From: Angomonas deanei
Lineage: Eukaryota; Euglenozoa; Kinetoplastea; Trypanosomatida; Trypanosomatidae
DNA length: 64,000 nt
Assembly (NCBI GenBank): GCA_903995115.1
Contig: LR877155.1
Location: forward strand, 188,501-252,500
Direction: 5' to 3'
Positions 41,201-51,674 of this stretch are shown here, piece after piece. Position 1 is the stretch's first letter, and each line of letters begins with the position of its first letter. Both the position numbers and the translations under genes were made by a program. A model generated the notes under the pieces. That model saw nothing but the letters and a program-made list of their open reading frames with translations, was not told the origin of the DNA and made no database searches.

Positions 41201-44200
41201 GCCCTCCTGTGGGGTGCCATGTGGAACACGTTTGACTACGAGCAGACCAGCGGGGATACCCTCTCCGACGATGCCTTACGCCTCATCGCCAAGAATTCGC
41301 TGCAGTACGCCGTCATTTGGGGTATCTGCTCCGGTTTAGACAATGAAAATCGATCCAAGTTGGCGAAAGAATTGAATATTCGACCCGTCGTCAACGGAGC
41401 GGAACAGCCCATGCTGCGGTGCGAGGTGGACCCCGTCACCGGCGAGTGGCGATTGCTGCGAGACCGCGTGCAGGTGACCGATATCATGGCGGAGCAGGTG
41501 GGCACGAACGACACCGTCATCCCCACCGTAGATACCTGCCGTCATGAGGCGTTACTTTCCAGCTGGCTGGGGGCCGGTCGGTCCGCGATTCTCTGCGGTC
41601 CACCAGGCTCCGGTAAGACATGACCATCGCCTCCATCCTGAATGCCTCCCCCGAATACGAGGGCGTCTTCCTCAACTTCTCCAGCGGCACGACGTGTGAG
41701 ATTATCATCAAGGCACTCGAGCAGTATTGCACCGTGCGGAATACATCGAAAGGTTTCGTCATGTCGCCCACATCGGGTAAAAAAATTCTGCTCTTCTGCG
41801 ATGAGATTAATCTCCCTGCGTTAGACCAGTACGGCACACAAGTGGCCATTCAGCTACTTCGTCAGATTGTGGAGCGAAAGGGTTTCTACCGCACGCGGGA
41901 CAACACGTGGATTACGTTGGAAAATGTGCAAATCGTTGGCGCCTGCAATCCCCCGACCGACCCTGGTCGTGTGCCCCTCACCCTCCGCTTCCTGCGGTGG
42001 GCGCCGGTCATTCTCGTGGACTTCCCGACAAAGGAGTCACTGCAGATTATCTACACCACCTACTGCAGGGCCATCCTGCGCTTCAATCAGACCCTCTTCA
42101 ACGATCACAGCAGCAACCTTGCCATGGCGATGGTGAACATGTACCTCCGCTCGCAGAAGCGCTTCACGCCCCGTATTCAGCCGCACTACCTGTACTCGCC
42201 GCGTGAGCTGTCCCGTTGGTCTCGTGCCATTTTTGAAGGGTTCAGCACCTGGGAGACCAGCGCGCGGACGAACATGACGCCATCGGCACTCGTACGACTG
42301 GCCCTCCACGAGGGACTCCGTGTGTTTGCCGACCGTCTCGTCACCGACGATGAGAAGAAGTGGACCGACCGCACCATTGACGAGTGTTTCCGTGAATTCT
42401 TCCCTAACGTTGGGCAGGAGACGTACGAACGACCGATACTGTATTCCACCATTCTCAGTCACGCCTACAGTGATAGCCCCCGTGAGGAGCTGCGAAAGTA
42501 CTTGCAAAAGCGACTCAACGGCTTCTGTGATGAGGAGATGCCGACCAAGATGGTGGTGTTCGATGCCATGATTGACCACGTCGTTCGTATCGACCGTGTG
42601 CTGCGTCAGCCCCTGGGGCACGTCCTGATTGCCGGTTCCTCTGGTGTCGGTAAGACGGTCATTTCCAGGCTGGTCGCATGGATGCGCGGGTACTCCGCCT
42701 TCTGGCTGCACGTCCACCGGGATTACACATTGGAGAACTTTGAAGAAGACTTGCGAGATTTGCTCAAACGATCCGGTTGCAAGCGAGAGCGGGTGTGCTT
42801 CATTTTTGACGAGTCCAACATTATGCAGCCCGCCTTCCTCGAGTACATGAACGCCCTATTGGCGTCCGGTGAGGTCCCTGGTCTTTTTGAAGGAGATGAG
42901 TGGTCCAAGCTGATTAACGAAATTAGAGATTCTGTTGCTGTTTCCCACAGCAGTGCCAAGAACAACCGAGGAAGGGATCCTACGGAGCAGAGCGAAAGCA
43001 AAAACATGGGCTACGTCGACGTCAGCAATGAGCAGGACATGTACCGTTGGTTCCTCAAGAATGTCAAGGAGACGCTGCACGTCATTTTCACCATCAATCC
43101 CTCTAACACGGAGTTTACCGCTCGTGCGGTCACCAGTCCCGCCCTCTTCAATCGTTGTACCATCGACTGGTTTGGTGACTGGGACTACGCCACGCTGCAC
43201 CGCATTGCCGACGAGCTGACCAAGTCCATCACCCTGCTGGAGACCTGCAAGGACAGCTTTGCGACGGAGGACCTCGCCCACGCGGCGGTGGTCGATGCCA
43301 TTTGCAGCGTGCACGAGGCCACCAAGGATATTAACTCTGCACTACGCGTACGTAACGCCAATCAGGGTACGTTTGTGACCCCCAGGCATTTCAGCGACTT
43401 TGTCGGGTACTTTGGAAAGGTATTTGGAGAGAAGCACAATGGGTCGAGGGAGCAGCTGGAGCATTTGAGGAGTGGTTTGAAGAACTTGAAGAAGACCTCC
43501 GAGGAGGTGGCCACGCAGAAGGCGTCGCTGACGGAGACGGAGAAGGAGATCGTGGAGAGTGAAAAGAAGGCGCAGATCATGCTAGACCGCATCGTGAAGG
43601 AGACGGACGCGACACAGAAGGAGAAGGCGGTGACGGAGGAGATTCGTAAAAAGTTGCAGGAAGATGAGTCTAAGATTGAGGGAGACCGACGCAAGGTGCA
43701 GGCCGAGCTCTCGGAGGCCGAACCCGCCCTGAAGGACGCGGAGAAGGCGCTCAGCACCGTCAAGCCAGAGTACCTTCGAGAGATCAGAGCCTACACGACG
43801 CCGCCGCCAATGGTGAAGCGTGTCCTGGAGGCGGTGACAGCCCTCATGGGCGAGCAGCGCAGCGGAGACTGGGATGTCCTCAAGAACTACATCCGCCGGG
43901 ATGACTTCCTCGCCAGCGTAAAGGCATTCAGTCCCGCTAACGTCACCGACTCCGCGCGGGAGAAGGTCAATCACATTATGAAGGATAAGACCATGACGGT
44001 GGAGGCGGCCTATCGTGCCTCCAAGGCGGCGGGACCGCTGTTGCAGTGGGTCGTCGCGCAAGCAAAGTACTCCGTCATTTTCAAGCGAGTGGCACCGATG
44101 CGAGAGAAGATTGACAAGATCGAGGCGGTACAGAAGGAGCAGTTGAAGAAGCTGCAGGACACGGAGGGAGAGATACACGAGAAGGAATCCTCGCTACGAA

Positions 44201-47200
44201 AGTTGAAGAGCGACTATCAGTCCACCACCCAGCAGATTGCACAGCTGAGAAACAAAATATCAGAAGTGAGCGGCAAGTGTGAGCGGGCGACGACCCTTGT
44301 AGGACAACTCGTCGATGAACGTCGACGGTGGGAGGCGGAAATTAAGAACTTTGACTCGGAAGCTCGCTCCACACTCGGTGACTGCGTGCTGTCGGCGGCC
44401 TTCCTGGCCTACATTGGCTACTTTGACGAGTTCACCCGGCAGGAGATTCTCCGACCACAATGGAACGCCTGTCTGCAGGCGCAGTCGATTGTCTTCCGGG
44501 ATCACCTCTCCGTGATGGACTTCTTGGCCCTCCCCGCCCAGCGACTGGAATGGGAGGAGGCGGGTCTGCCCAAGGATAACTTGTGTGTGCAGAACGCCAC
44601 CGTGATGCAGCGCTGCACGAGGTCCACTCTGCTGATTGACCCGTCCGGCACGGCGTCTTCTTACTTGCAGAACTACTACGCGAAGCAGAAGATCAACAAG
44701 GCTAGTTTTATCCGCCCTGGGTACTTGAAGCAGTTGGAGAATGCCGTACGGTTTGGTTATCCCATCATCATTGACGACGCCGAGTTCCTCGACCCCGCGA
44801 TTGTCCCCTTGTTGAACCAAGAATTCCGTCGCAGCGGTGGTCGTCTCATCACCCGTATCGGGGCGCAAGACGTGGATGTGTCCAACACCTTCAAGCTCTT
44901 CTTGTACACTCGTGACCCCAACTACCAGCCCGCCCCCGATATCGCGGGACAGGTGTGTCTGGTTAACTTTACCGTCACCCTGTCCTCGCTGCAGTCGCAG
45001 TGCTTGCACCGTGTCTTGATGCACGAGCGGCCCGAGATCGACCAGAAGCGCACCGCCCTCATGAAGGTGCAGGGAGAGTACCAGCTGAAGCTGCGCATGT
45101 TGGAGCAGAACTTGCTCACCCTCATCGCCAAGTCGGAAGGTAGTTTGCTCGATAACAACCAGCTCATTGACTCCCTCGCTAGCATCAAGAAGGAGACGAA
45201 AGGAATTCAGGAGGCCATCTCGGACAGTGATGCGTCGATGCACCTCATCGAGAACACGGAAATGCTCTATCGCCCCGTGGCGACGGTCACGGCCAAGATA
45301 TTCTTTGCGTTGAAGCGATTCAGCACGCTGAGTACCTTCTACCGTTACGACGTCCACTTCATCTTCAACATTGTCGAGTACTCCCTGTCGGTTTTGCCGG
45401 AAAGTGGAAAGTCGGACCCCAATCGGGAGACCCCATCCTCGGAGGATATCAGTCGATTGGATCTCCTGGCGCGCATTATTGTCTCCACGGTACACAAGCG
45501 GGCGGAGCGTGGTATGTTCCGGGAAGATAAGCTCGTCCTGGCTCTCCGCCTCGCCCAGTTGCGCAGCGCCCTGCTGGCCGATATGGCCGCCACCTCCGAC
45601 AGACGACTGGAAGGGTTGAATGACCCTAACATTGTCAAGGAAGAGGAGTGGGAGTGGTTGCTGGATGGACTGCGCGTCACCAGCGACGGAAGTGCCTCGG
45701 GCAAGACGGCTGTGGAGGCGGAGATTCCCTCCGTTCTGCTGAAGGATGGGCTACTGACGGGTGGTATTCAGAGTAAGATGGCACTGTTGAAGCTGTTGAG
45801 CAAACCGGCCTTCAAGGAGATACGCGACAGCCTCAAGAGTGCGGCGAATGCCTCCAAGTGGGCGGCGGTGTTCACCGCTAGCGACCCCCTTAGCGAGATG
45901 GAAACCCTTCCCTCCAACACGTTCCCGGCGAATGCCAATCCGGTGCGTCGCATGGCGCTCTTCACCTTTTTGTTGTACTACGTTCGACGAGACACGTTTG
46001 TGTCTGCCGCCAACACCCTTCTGCGTGCCTTCTTTGATGGCTACAAGGATGCGGACGTCAGTTTGGGATCCCTCCCGGACGCCGACGTACAGGCGGCAGC
46101 GCGGTTCTTCTCGCAGCGGGGAGACATTGCCGATATCCTGCTCGAGCTCAACTCCGGTACACCGTTGTTGATGGTGTCGGACGCGAGTCATGATCCCTCG
46201 ACGCAGATTGAGCAGCAGGCGAAGCGGGTCAACACACCGCTGCGTGTGGTGGCCATGGGTAGCTCCGAGGGAACGGCGACGGTCAATCGGTATCTCACCG
46301 ACACCCTGCGTGATGGCGGCTGGCTGCTCCTGAAGAATGTGCACCTGGATAGAACCTTCATGGACCGATTGGAGAAGCAAATCCACTTTGAGCGCTCGGA
46401 AGGTAAAGTGAACGAGAACTTCCGTCTCTTCCTGACGGCGGACAGTAGTGCCGCGGAGGCGCAACATGGTGGGGAGGAGAATGCCTACAAGGTCAACAGC
46501 AACTCGGTCGTCCCCATCAACCTCATTGAAGAGTCCCTCGTTGTTGTGTACGAGCCCCCGCCGGGTCTCAAGTCGCTCCTGCAACAGACGTACGGCACGA
46601 TGCATGCCGAGGAGGAGGAAGGACACTCTATGCTGCAGCGCGTGTACTTGGCGGTCGCGTGGGTGCATGCCGTTATTATGGAGCGTCTCTTCTACGTCCC
46701 TATTGGGTGGTCCGAGGTGTATGAGTACAGCGATATCGAGTTCCAACGCGCCATCGCGGCGGTGCACTCCTGGTGCGTGGACGCCACTGCGAAACCGCCG
46801 TCCATCTCGTGGCTGGCCCTGCAGGCAATCGTCGCCGCCACCGTCTACGGCGGTCGGGTCGATAATGTCTTCGATCAGCACGTCCTCAACATTCTCTGCC
46901 GCCGTCTGCTGACGAGTAAAGTCTTCAACAGTGGATTTCAATTCGTGGAGACGGGACCGCTCATTACGGAGAAGGGCCCTGCGCCGCTGGAGAGCGAGCA
47001 CACCACCGTCAAGGCCATCATGAAGTGGATACGTGGTCTGCCCGACGGCTACAGCAGCCCGCTGTGGTTGGGCCTGCCCAGCACCGTCGCCCGCATGAAA
47101 CTGTCCCGTAACGCGAACCTCACCGTCGAGCACTGGTCCTCTATCCAGCTCGCCGTGAAGGAGGAGCTGCTGGGCAGCAAGGGCAAGGGCGGCAAGAAGG

Positions 47201-48240
47201 GTCAGGCCGGAGTGCAGGTACAGGAGCTCATCGACACCCGCTGGTCCACCACCGTTAAGAACTACGCCGCCGCCTGGTTGGAGCCGCTCTCTCGTATTCT
47301 CTCCCGACTGGAGTCCAACGCGCTGGTCAAGAAGGCCCTCTCCGTGCAGAATGCCTCCCATAAAGGAGAGGTGCTGCTGGGGACGAACGACCTGGATGAG
47401 GCCAGAGCACTGAAGGAAGTGGTGCAGCCGCTGGACTTGGCGGTACAACGGGAGGTGCTCGTAGCGGTGGAGCTATTCCGCCTGCTAGTGACCGACTTAG
47501 GGGAACTGCAGGAGGTCTGCAACGGGGTCCGCTCCGCCAGCGAGGTGCACCGTCAGCTCATGAGCGACATGGTGCAGGACCGCGTCCCACCCAACTGGGG
47601 GAAGTACATCTCGGCCCACCTCGCGGGTACGACGGGGCAGTCCTCCGTCCTCATCAGCACCTGGGTCGCCGATGTGCAGGCCCGCGGTGAGCACGCCGTG
47701 CAGCTGGCGGAGGCGACAGAGAAGCATCAGCTACACTCTACCGGTATTGCCCTCGGCCTGCTCTTCGCCCCTGGATCCTTCCTCACCGCCTCCAAGCAGG
47801 AGTGCGGACGGAAGGAGAAGGTGGCCCTCGAGCAACTCGTCCCCAGTGTGGAGCTGTCCAGCAGCGACACCATCCGGAGCAGCGGGGGGACGGCGCTCTT
47901 CTTCACCCATGTCACCATGTACTCGGCGAAGGTGAACGCCAAGGGTCAGTGCACGCTTATCCACGCGAACAAGTCGGCGGACTCCGCCCTCACCACCATC
48001 ACCTCCAGTGTCACGCTGAAGTGGACGTGGGTGCGGAAGACGGCCACCAACGTCGTCGCCACAAATCTCGCTGCGCAGAATCCGTCCTCGAACACGATTG
48101 CCATTCCTTTCTACGTCAACGACAATCGCAAAGTATTGTTAGATGTAGTCTCCTGTCCGGTCGACCTCAGTGACGCCACCCAGCTGGATGATTGGTATAC
48201 CCGCGGTGTGTGTCTTGCGGCGTGGTCGTTACCGCAATAA
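32281..48240 (+). CDS. DYNC1H1: Cytoplasmic dynein-1 heavy chain (two frame breaks and one insert)
   Basis: Minus-end microtubule motor. Reading through the breaks gives about 5,269 residues, against about 4,600-4,700 usual. Start is ATG 32281; the GTG at 32269 is not needed. The tail runs to about 38,000. Walker A motifs: AAA1 GPAGTGKTETVK near 38955, AAA2 GPSGTGKTAAWK near 39977, AAA3 GPPGSGKT near 41600, AAA4 GSSGVGKTV near 42630. Stalk coiled coils at about 43450-43770 and 44090-44350 flank the microtubule-binding domain. [20 protein letters not shown] and IVAATVYGGRVDNVFDQHVL mark it as dynein-1 rather than IFT dynein-2. Breaks: one extra base near GGG 33135-33137, a 150-bp insert with stop at 39451-39600, and one missing base at 41617-41623. 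Ser/Pro-rich inserts (35170-35340, 40195-40415, 40780-41040) explain part of the extra length. Confidence 0.93.
39451..39600. other. GC-rich low-complexity insert inside dynein AAA1-AAA2 linker
   Basis: Between codons for EDQLSS and QAHYDFGLRALKSVL, which are adjacent in dynein-1 proteins, lies about 150 bp made of permuted CCGGTTCC, GGTTACC and GGTACC words, nearly free of A. It keeps the frame (50 codons) but carries TAA at 39596-39598. The nine-base CTCCGAGAC at 39451-39459 is nearly repeated as CTCCAGAC at 39601-39608, so the ends can be slid; excising 39451-39600 restores LSSRQAHYDF in frame. No GT-AG pair restores the protein. Confidence 0.8.
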
Positions 48241-48675
48241 GAATATTAAAAACTAGCGTTAAAACTGTATTGAAATGATTATTTGTATATTTTTGTTTGA
48301 ATTGCCCAATCGTAGATTTATCGGGGCAAGCGAAAGAAACAAAAAAAAAAATGAATACCTTATAGAGCATAAGACAAAAAAATCAAAAAGAAGGAAATAG
48401 AGCACTGCGATATTATCAAAAATAAAAAAAAAAACGTAGAGAAAATCATTGTTGTTCCTCTTTTTCAACATCGTTATTCAAAAAAAAAAAAAATTACCGT
48501 TATTATTACTAACCACATTTTTTATTCCAATATTTCTTTATCATAATTTCTCGCTGGTGTGATACCTTTTCTTTTTTTAATTTGTGACAAGCACGACGAC
48601 ACTAAACACATTTTTGTTTTCTCTTTCGAAAATCTTCTTAGAGTATCGAAAAAAGAAGAAGAAAAAAATTACCAG
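48241..48675 (+). other. AT-rich spacer between dynein and the metallo-beta-lactamase pair
   Basis: 435 bases with A11-A13 runs and no gene seen. The pyrimidine-rich stretch at 48617-48641 (TTTTCTCTTTCGAAAATCTTCTTAG) gives the acceptor AG 48640-48641. This lies downstream of the GTG at 48559 that opens the frame, so ATG 48676 is the start. Confidence 0.6.
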
Positions 48676-50115
48676 ATGAATCCATCGCCTGATACATTGC
48701 CCTTCACCTACGTCACCGACCCCACCGTCGCCCCGCCAGAAGGGTACTTCGCCCTCACGATTGTGGGCAGTGGCGTCTCCACCGCTATCCCGGTCATGGG
48801 GCACCTCTCCGGGGGTTGTGCCTGCAGCGACGCCATCGAGCACCCGACCGGTAAGAATAACCGCAATAATGTGAGCATGCTCATCACCACTCCGCTCACC
48901 GATACGGTGGGGGCGGAACAGCAACAGGTCATTGCCCAGGAGATGGCAGACGGGAAGTACGATTTACCGACGGAAGAAGAAATACAGGAAAGTCGCGCCG
49001 CCAAGCGGTCTCACGACTCCTTTGACGGACAAACCTTCAACACGTTATTAAAGTATCCGCTGCAGGCCGCCCCCAGTGGAGAGAAGAACACCTACATACC
49101 AGTCCGACAGACGCTGATTGACTGTGGCAAGACGTTCCGGGGAGCCTACTTTAAGGTGTTGATCCAGCGTCAGGTGCGGCTGGTGGATGGGTTACTGTTG
49201 ACCCACGATCACGCCGATGCCATGGCGGGGCTGGACGACCTCCGGGACTTGCAGCGGATGCACATGTCCACCGGGGATGAGGGTGAGGCCGCCGTCAAGG
49301 AAGGCGAGGTCAAAGGCCATTGGTACATTGACCACTATATTCCTACGTTTCTCTCCAGCACGACACTGCAGTCCGTAAAGAACAGTGTGGTGTACATTTA
49401 CAACAATAGTCAGCAGCTGGGGGAGGCACCGGACAGCAAGGAAGGCTTTGAGCAGTCGACGGCGACCTACAATGCCAACTTTCAGTCTGGAGAGGGTAAT
49501 GTCATCAGCCCCGCACTGCAGCAGAAGATCAAGGAGCAGCAGCTGTCGGCCCCCAATGATATTGGCATCCGCCGCTCCACCGCCCTGCAACTGTTCACCC
49601 TGAGCACGGAAAAGGTGGCCAAGTTTTATTGTCCGTCGTTGGGACCGAATATTCCGATTTATTCCGTTCCAGTCGAACACGGAAAGAATTATATATCGTT
49701 GGGATTTGTGTTTGGCACTGGGGTCCGCTTCGTAGGGGAGGAAAACAACAATCATAATCATAATGGCAGCTGCGTTGTCTATCTGAGTGACATTAGCGCG
49801 AATACCGATGTCTCGCTGCAGTTTCTACAATCCCTCGTCAAGATTGATGTATTGGTGGTGGACGTCCTGCACGGCAGCGGTCGGTCCAACCCAGTGCACT
49901 ATTGCATGGATGAGGCGGTGGAGCTCATTGCCCTCCTGCGGCCCAAGACGGCCTTCGCGATGGGGATGTACTGTGATGTCGAACACGAGGAGGGTCGTCT
50001 GCTGTTTCAGCAGAAAGTGTTGGAGCGATTGGCGAAGGAAAAGGACCGTAGCGACAAGGAAGTGCTGTTGGTAGATCTTTCGTATGACGGCATGCAGATT
50101 CAACTGCCGCAATAA
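48676..50115 (+). CDS. Metallo-beta-lactamase-fold hydrolase, paralogue 1
   Basis: 479 residues. GYFALTIVGSGVSTAIPVMG opens the MBL fold; TLIDCGKTFRGAYFK and LLLTHDHADAMAGLDDLRDL (the HxHxD metal site, in the HADA-GLDDL form of the PhnP / S. pombe C777.06c branch) follow at about 137-190. Later ligand positions are VPVEHGKNY (His), VVYLSDIS (Asp) and VHYCMDEA (His). The usual closing GM-x-H-x-x-DHE motif reads GMYCDVEHE, with Cys for the first His. Relatives include cyclic phosphodiesterases acting on phosphoribosyl cyclic phosphate and uncharacterised eukaryotic hydrolases, so a phosphodiester substrate is a fair guess only. Tandem with a paralogue 154 bases downstream. Confidence 0.85.
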   Translation: MNPSPDTLPFTYVTDPTVAPPEGYFALTIVGSGVSTAIPVMGHLSGGCACSDAIEHPTGKNNRNNVSMLITTPLTDTVGAEQQQVIAQEMADGKYDLPTEEEIQESRAAKRSHDSFDGQTFNTLLKYPLQAAPSGEKNTYIPVRQTLIDCGKTFRGAYFKVLIQRQVRLVDGLLLTHDHADAMAGLDDLRDLQRMHMSTGDEGEAAVKEGEVKGHWYIDHYIPTFLSSTTLQSVKNSVVYIYNNSQQLGEAPDSKEGFEQSTATYNANFQSGEGNVISPALQQKIKEQQLSAPNDIGIRRSTALQLFTLSTEKVAKFYCPSLGPNIPIYSVPVEHGKNYISLGFVFGTGVRFVGEENNNHNHNGSCVVYLSDISANTDVSLQFLQSLVKIDVLVVDVLHGSGRSNPVHYCMDEAVELIALLRPKTAFAMGMYCDVEHEEGRLLFQQKVLERLAKEKDRSDKEVLLVDLSYDGMQIQLPQ

Positions 50116-50215
50116 AAGCGTAGAAAAAAAAAAAAAGACGGCGTGAAGTATTATGAAAAGAACGGAGGCTGGTGATGGCAATGCAAAAAAGAGTTTTGTT
50201 TCTTGGAAACGTTAT

Positions 50216-50247
50216 ATCCTTTCTTTCTTTTTTTTTTTTTTTCGTAG
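50216..50247 (+). promoter_or_regulatory. Trans-splice acceptor between the two paralogues
   Basis: T-rich tract (TATCCTTTCTTTC then a long T run) ending TTCGTAG, AG 50246-50247. It lies inside the frame that opens at ATG 50153, so the first usable start in the spliced mRNA is ATG 50270 (MMQLTFVGCGVSC), which aligns with the MBL fold start of paralogue 1. Confidence 0.7.
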
Positions 50248-50269
50248 CATTTCAAAAATAAATTTGAAA

Positions 50270-51506
50270 ATGATGCAACTCACTTTTGTTGGTTGTGGGG
50301 TCTCCTGCGCTGTGCCGGTCATTGGGCACCTGGAGAACCACTCTCTTCTATCAGGGGAGAATACCAATAATAATAATAATACGCATATGTGTTGTTGTGC
50401 GGAGGCGGCCAGCAACCTTCATAGTAAAAACAGACGCAATAACGTTAGTTTACTCATCACTCTACCGAAAAAGGACGACGGAATGGATATGTCCAACAAA
50501 GATTCCCTCATCGCCCAGTATAAGAAGCGTATTTCAATTCTGATTGACTGTGGAAAAACCTTTCGAGATGCCTATTTCAGCGTGTTAGCCTCTATCCCAC
50601 TTCACTACGTGGATGCGCTGCTCCTCACACATGGGCACGCGGACGCCATGCAGTGTGTGGAGGAGGTAGTGGCCCTACATGAGCAGACAGGGGCCACCGT
50701 CCCCGAGAAGGAAAGGGAACAGCTCCTGCCGTTGATCACGCACCTTCCCACCTTTCTCACCCCTAACACCCTGCGGGAAGTGTTATCGGTCTCAAGTGGA
50801 TTGGCAGCGCAGATGGCCGTCGTCCATGACCCTCAACAGGCGGCAGCGAAGGAAGCATTATCCATGACAGAGGGAGAAATTGCCTTGCAGCTACACGTCT
50901 TACCCGATCGGACATGTGTGCGCCTTGACCCTTTTCTCAGAGACCGATTGTCTGCCTTGGATAGTCATGGCAGTGATTTTCCTATTTATGCGGTTCCAGT
51001 CGAACACGGCAAGAATTACATGTCGTTGGGGTTTGTGTTTGGCACTGGGGTCTGCTTCGTAGGGGAAGATAACAATGATCATAAGAACGGCAGCTGCATT
51101 GTCTATCTCAGTGATATGAGTGCCCACACGGACGTCTCGGTGCAGTTCCTACAATCCCTCACGAAAATTGATGTATTGGTGATTGATCTGTTAGCCGGAA
51201 AGGGAAAAGCGTCTCCGGCGCATTACTGCTGGGACGATATCTTTCCATGTATCTATGAAATGTTGAATGAAACGAACGCACCGAAAAAAAATTTACTGTG
51301 TCGGCATGTTTTGTAGTTTGGAATACGAGGAAAGTAATGAAGTGTGGAAAACCGATTTGGGGGCGGAAAAGGAAGCGATTCGTCGGAAACTATCGGAGCA
51401 TAAAAATTCATTGACGGAAAAGGAAATTACTAAACTGCAATCTTTTCTGCGGATTGAGTCGGTGGAGCTGGCCTATGATGGTCTGGTGCTGGAGACAACT
51501 CTATGA
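50270..51506 (+). CDS. Metallo-beta-lactamase-fold hydrolase, paralogue 2 (one frame break)
   Basis: About 411 residues if one A is dropped from the A8 run at 51284-51291; otherwise the frame stops at 51316, cutting off the last ~70 residues (IYCVGMFCSLEYEES to LAYDGLVLETTL), which align with the end of paralogue 1. Motifs: MQLTFVGCGVSCAVPVIGHL, ILIDCGKTFRDAYF, LLLTHGHADAMQCVEEV (metal site kept, but GLDDL is lost), VPVEHGKNYMSLG, VYLSDMS. The closing motif reads GMFCSLEYE, with both family histidines replaced, and the VLHGS segment reads LLAGK. It may be catalytically altered. A block at 50985-51182 is much closer to paralogue 1 than the rest. Confidence 0.8.
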
Positions 51507-51674
51507 GAGGAGGAAGAATAGAAAAAAATGAGTGGAATTAACTAGTGTGTTTATGTTTTCTTTCGTTGATATCATTTTTTACTATGGTTGCTGTTACAAC
51601 TTATTCCTCTTCCCTACTTCTATTTTTATTATAGGTTTATTTTATTTTTTTAGGAACTTCCTACACCCGTCCTC

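Noticed and set aside
45751-47448. 565-codon open frame on the minus strand
   Set aside because: It lies wholly inside dynein, whose + strand frame is conserved. Long antisense frames are expected from GC-rich codon bias, and the translation has no recognisable domain. The same applies to the minus-strand frames at 44260-45495, 8913-10013, 38072-39016 and 40112-41032.
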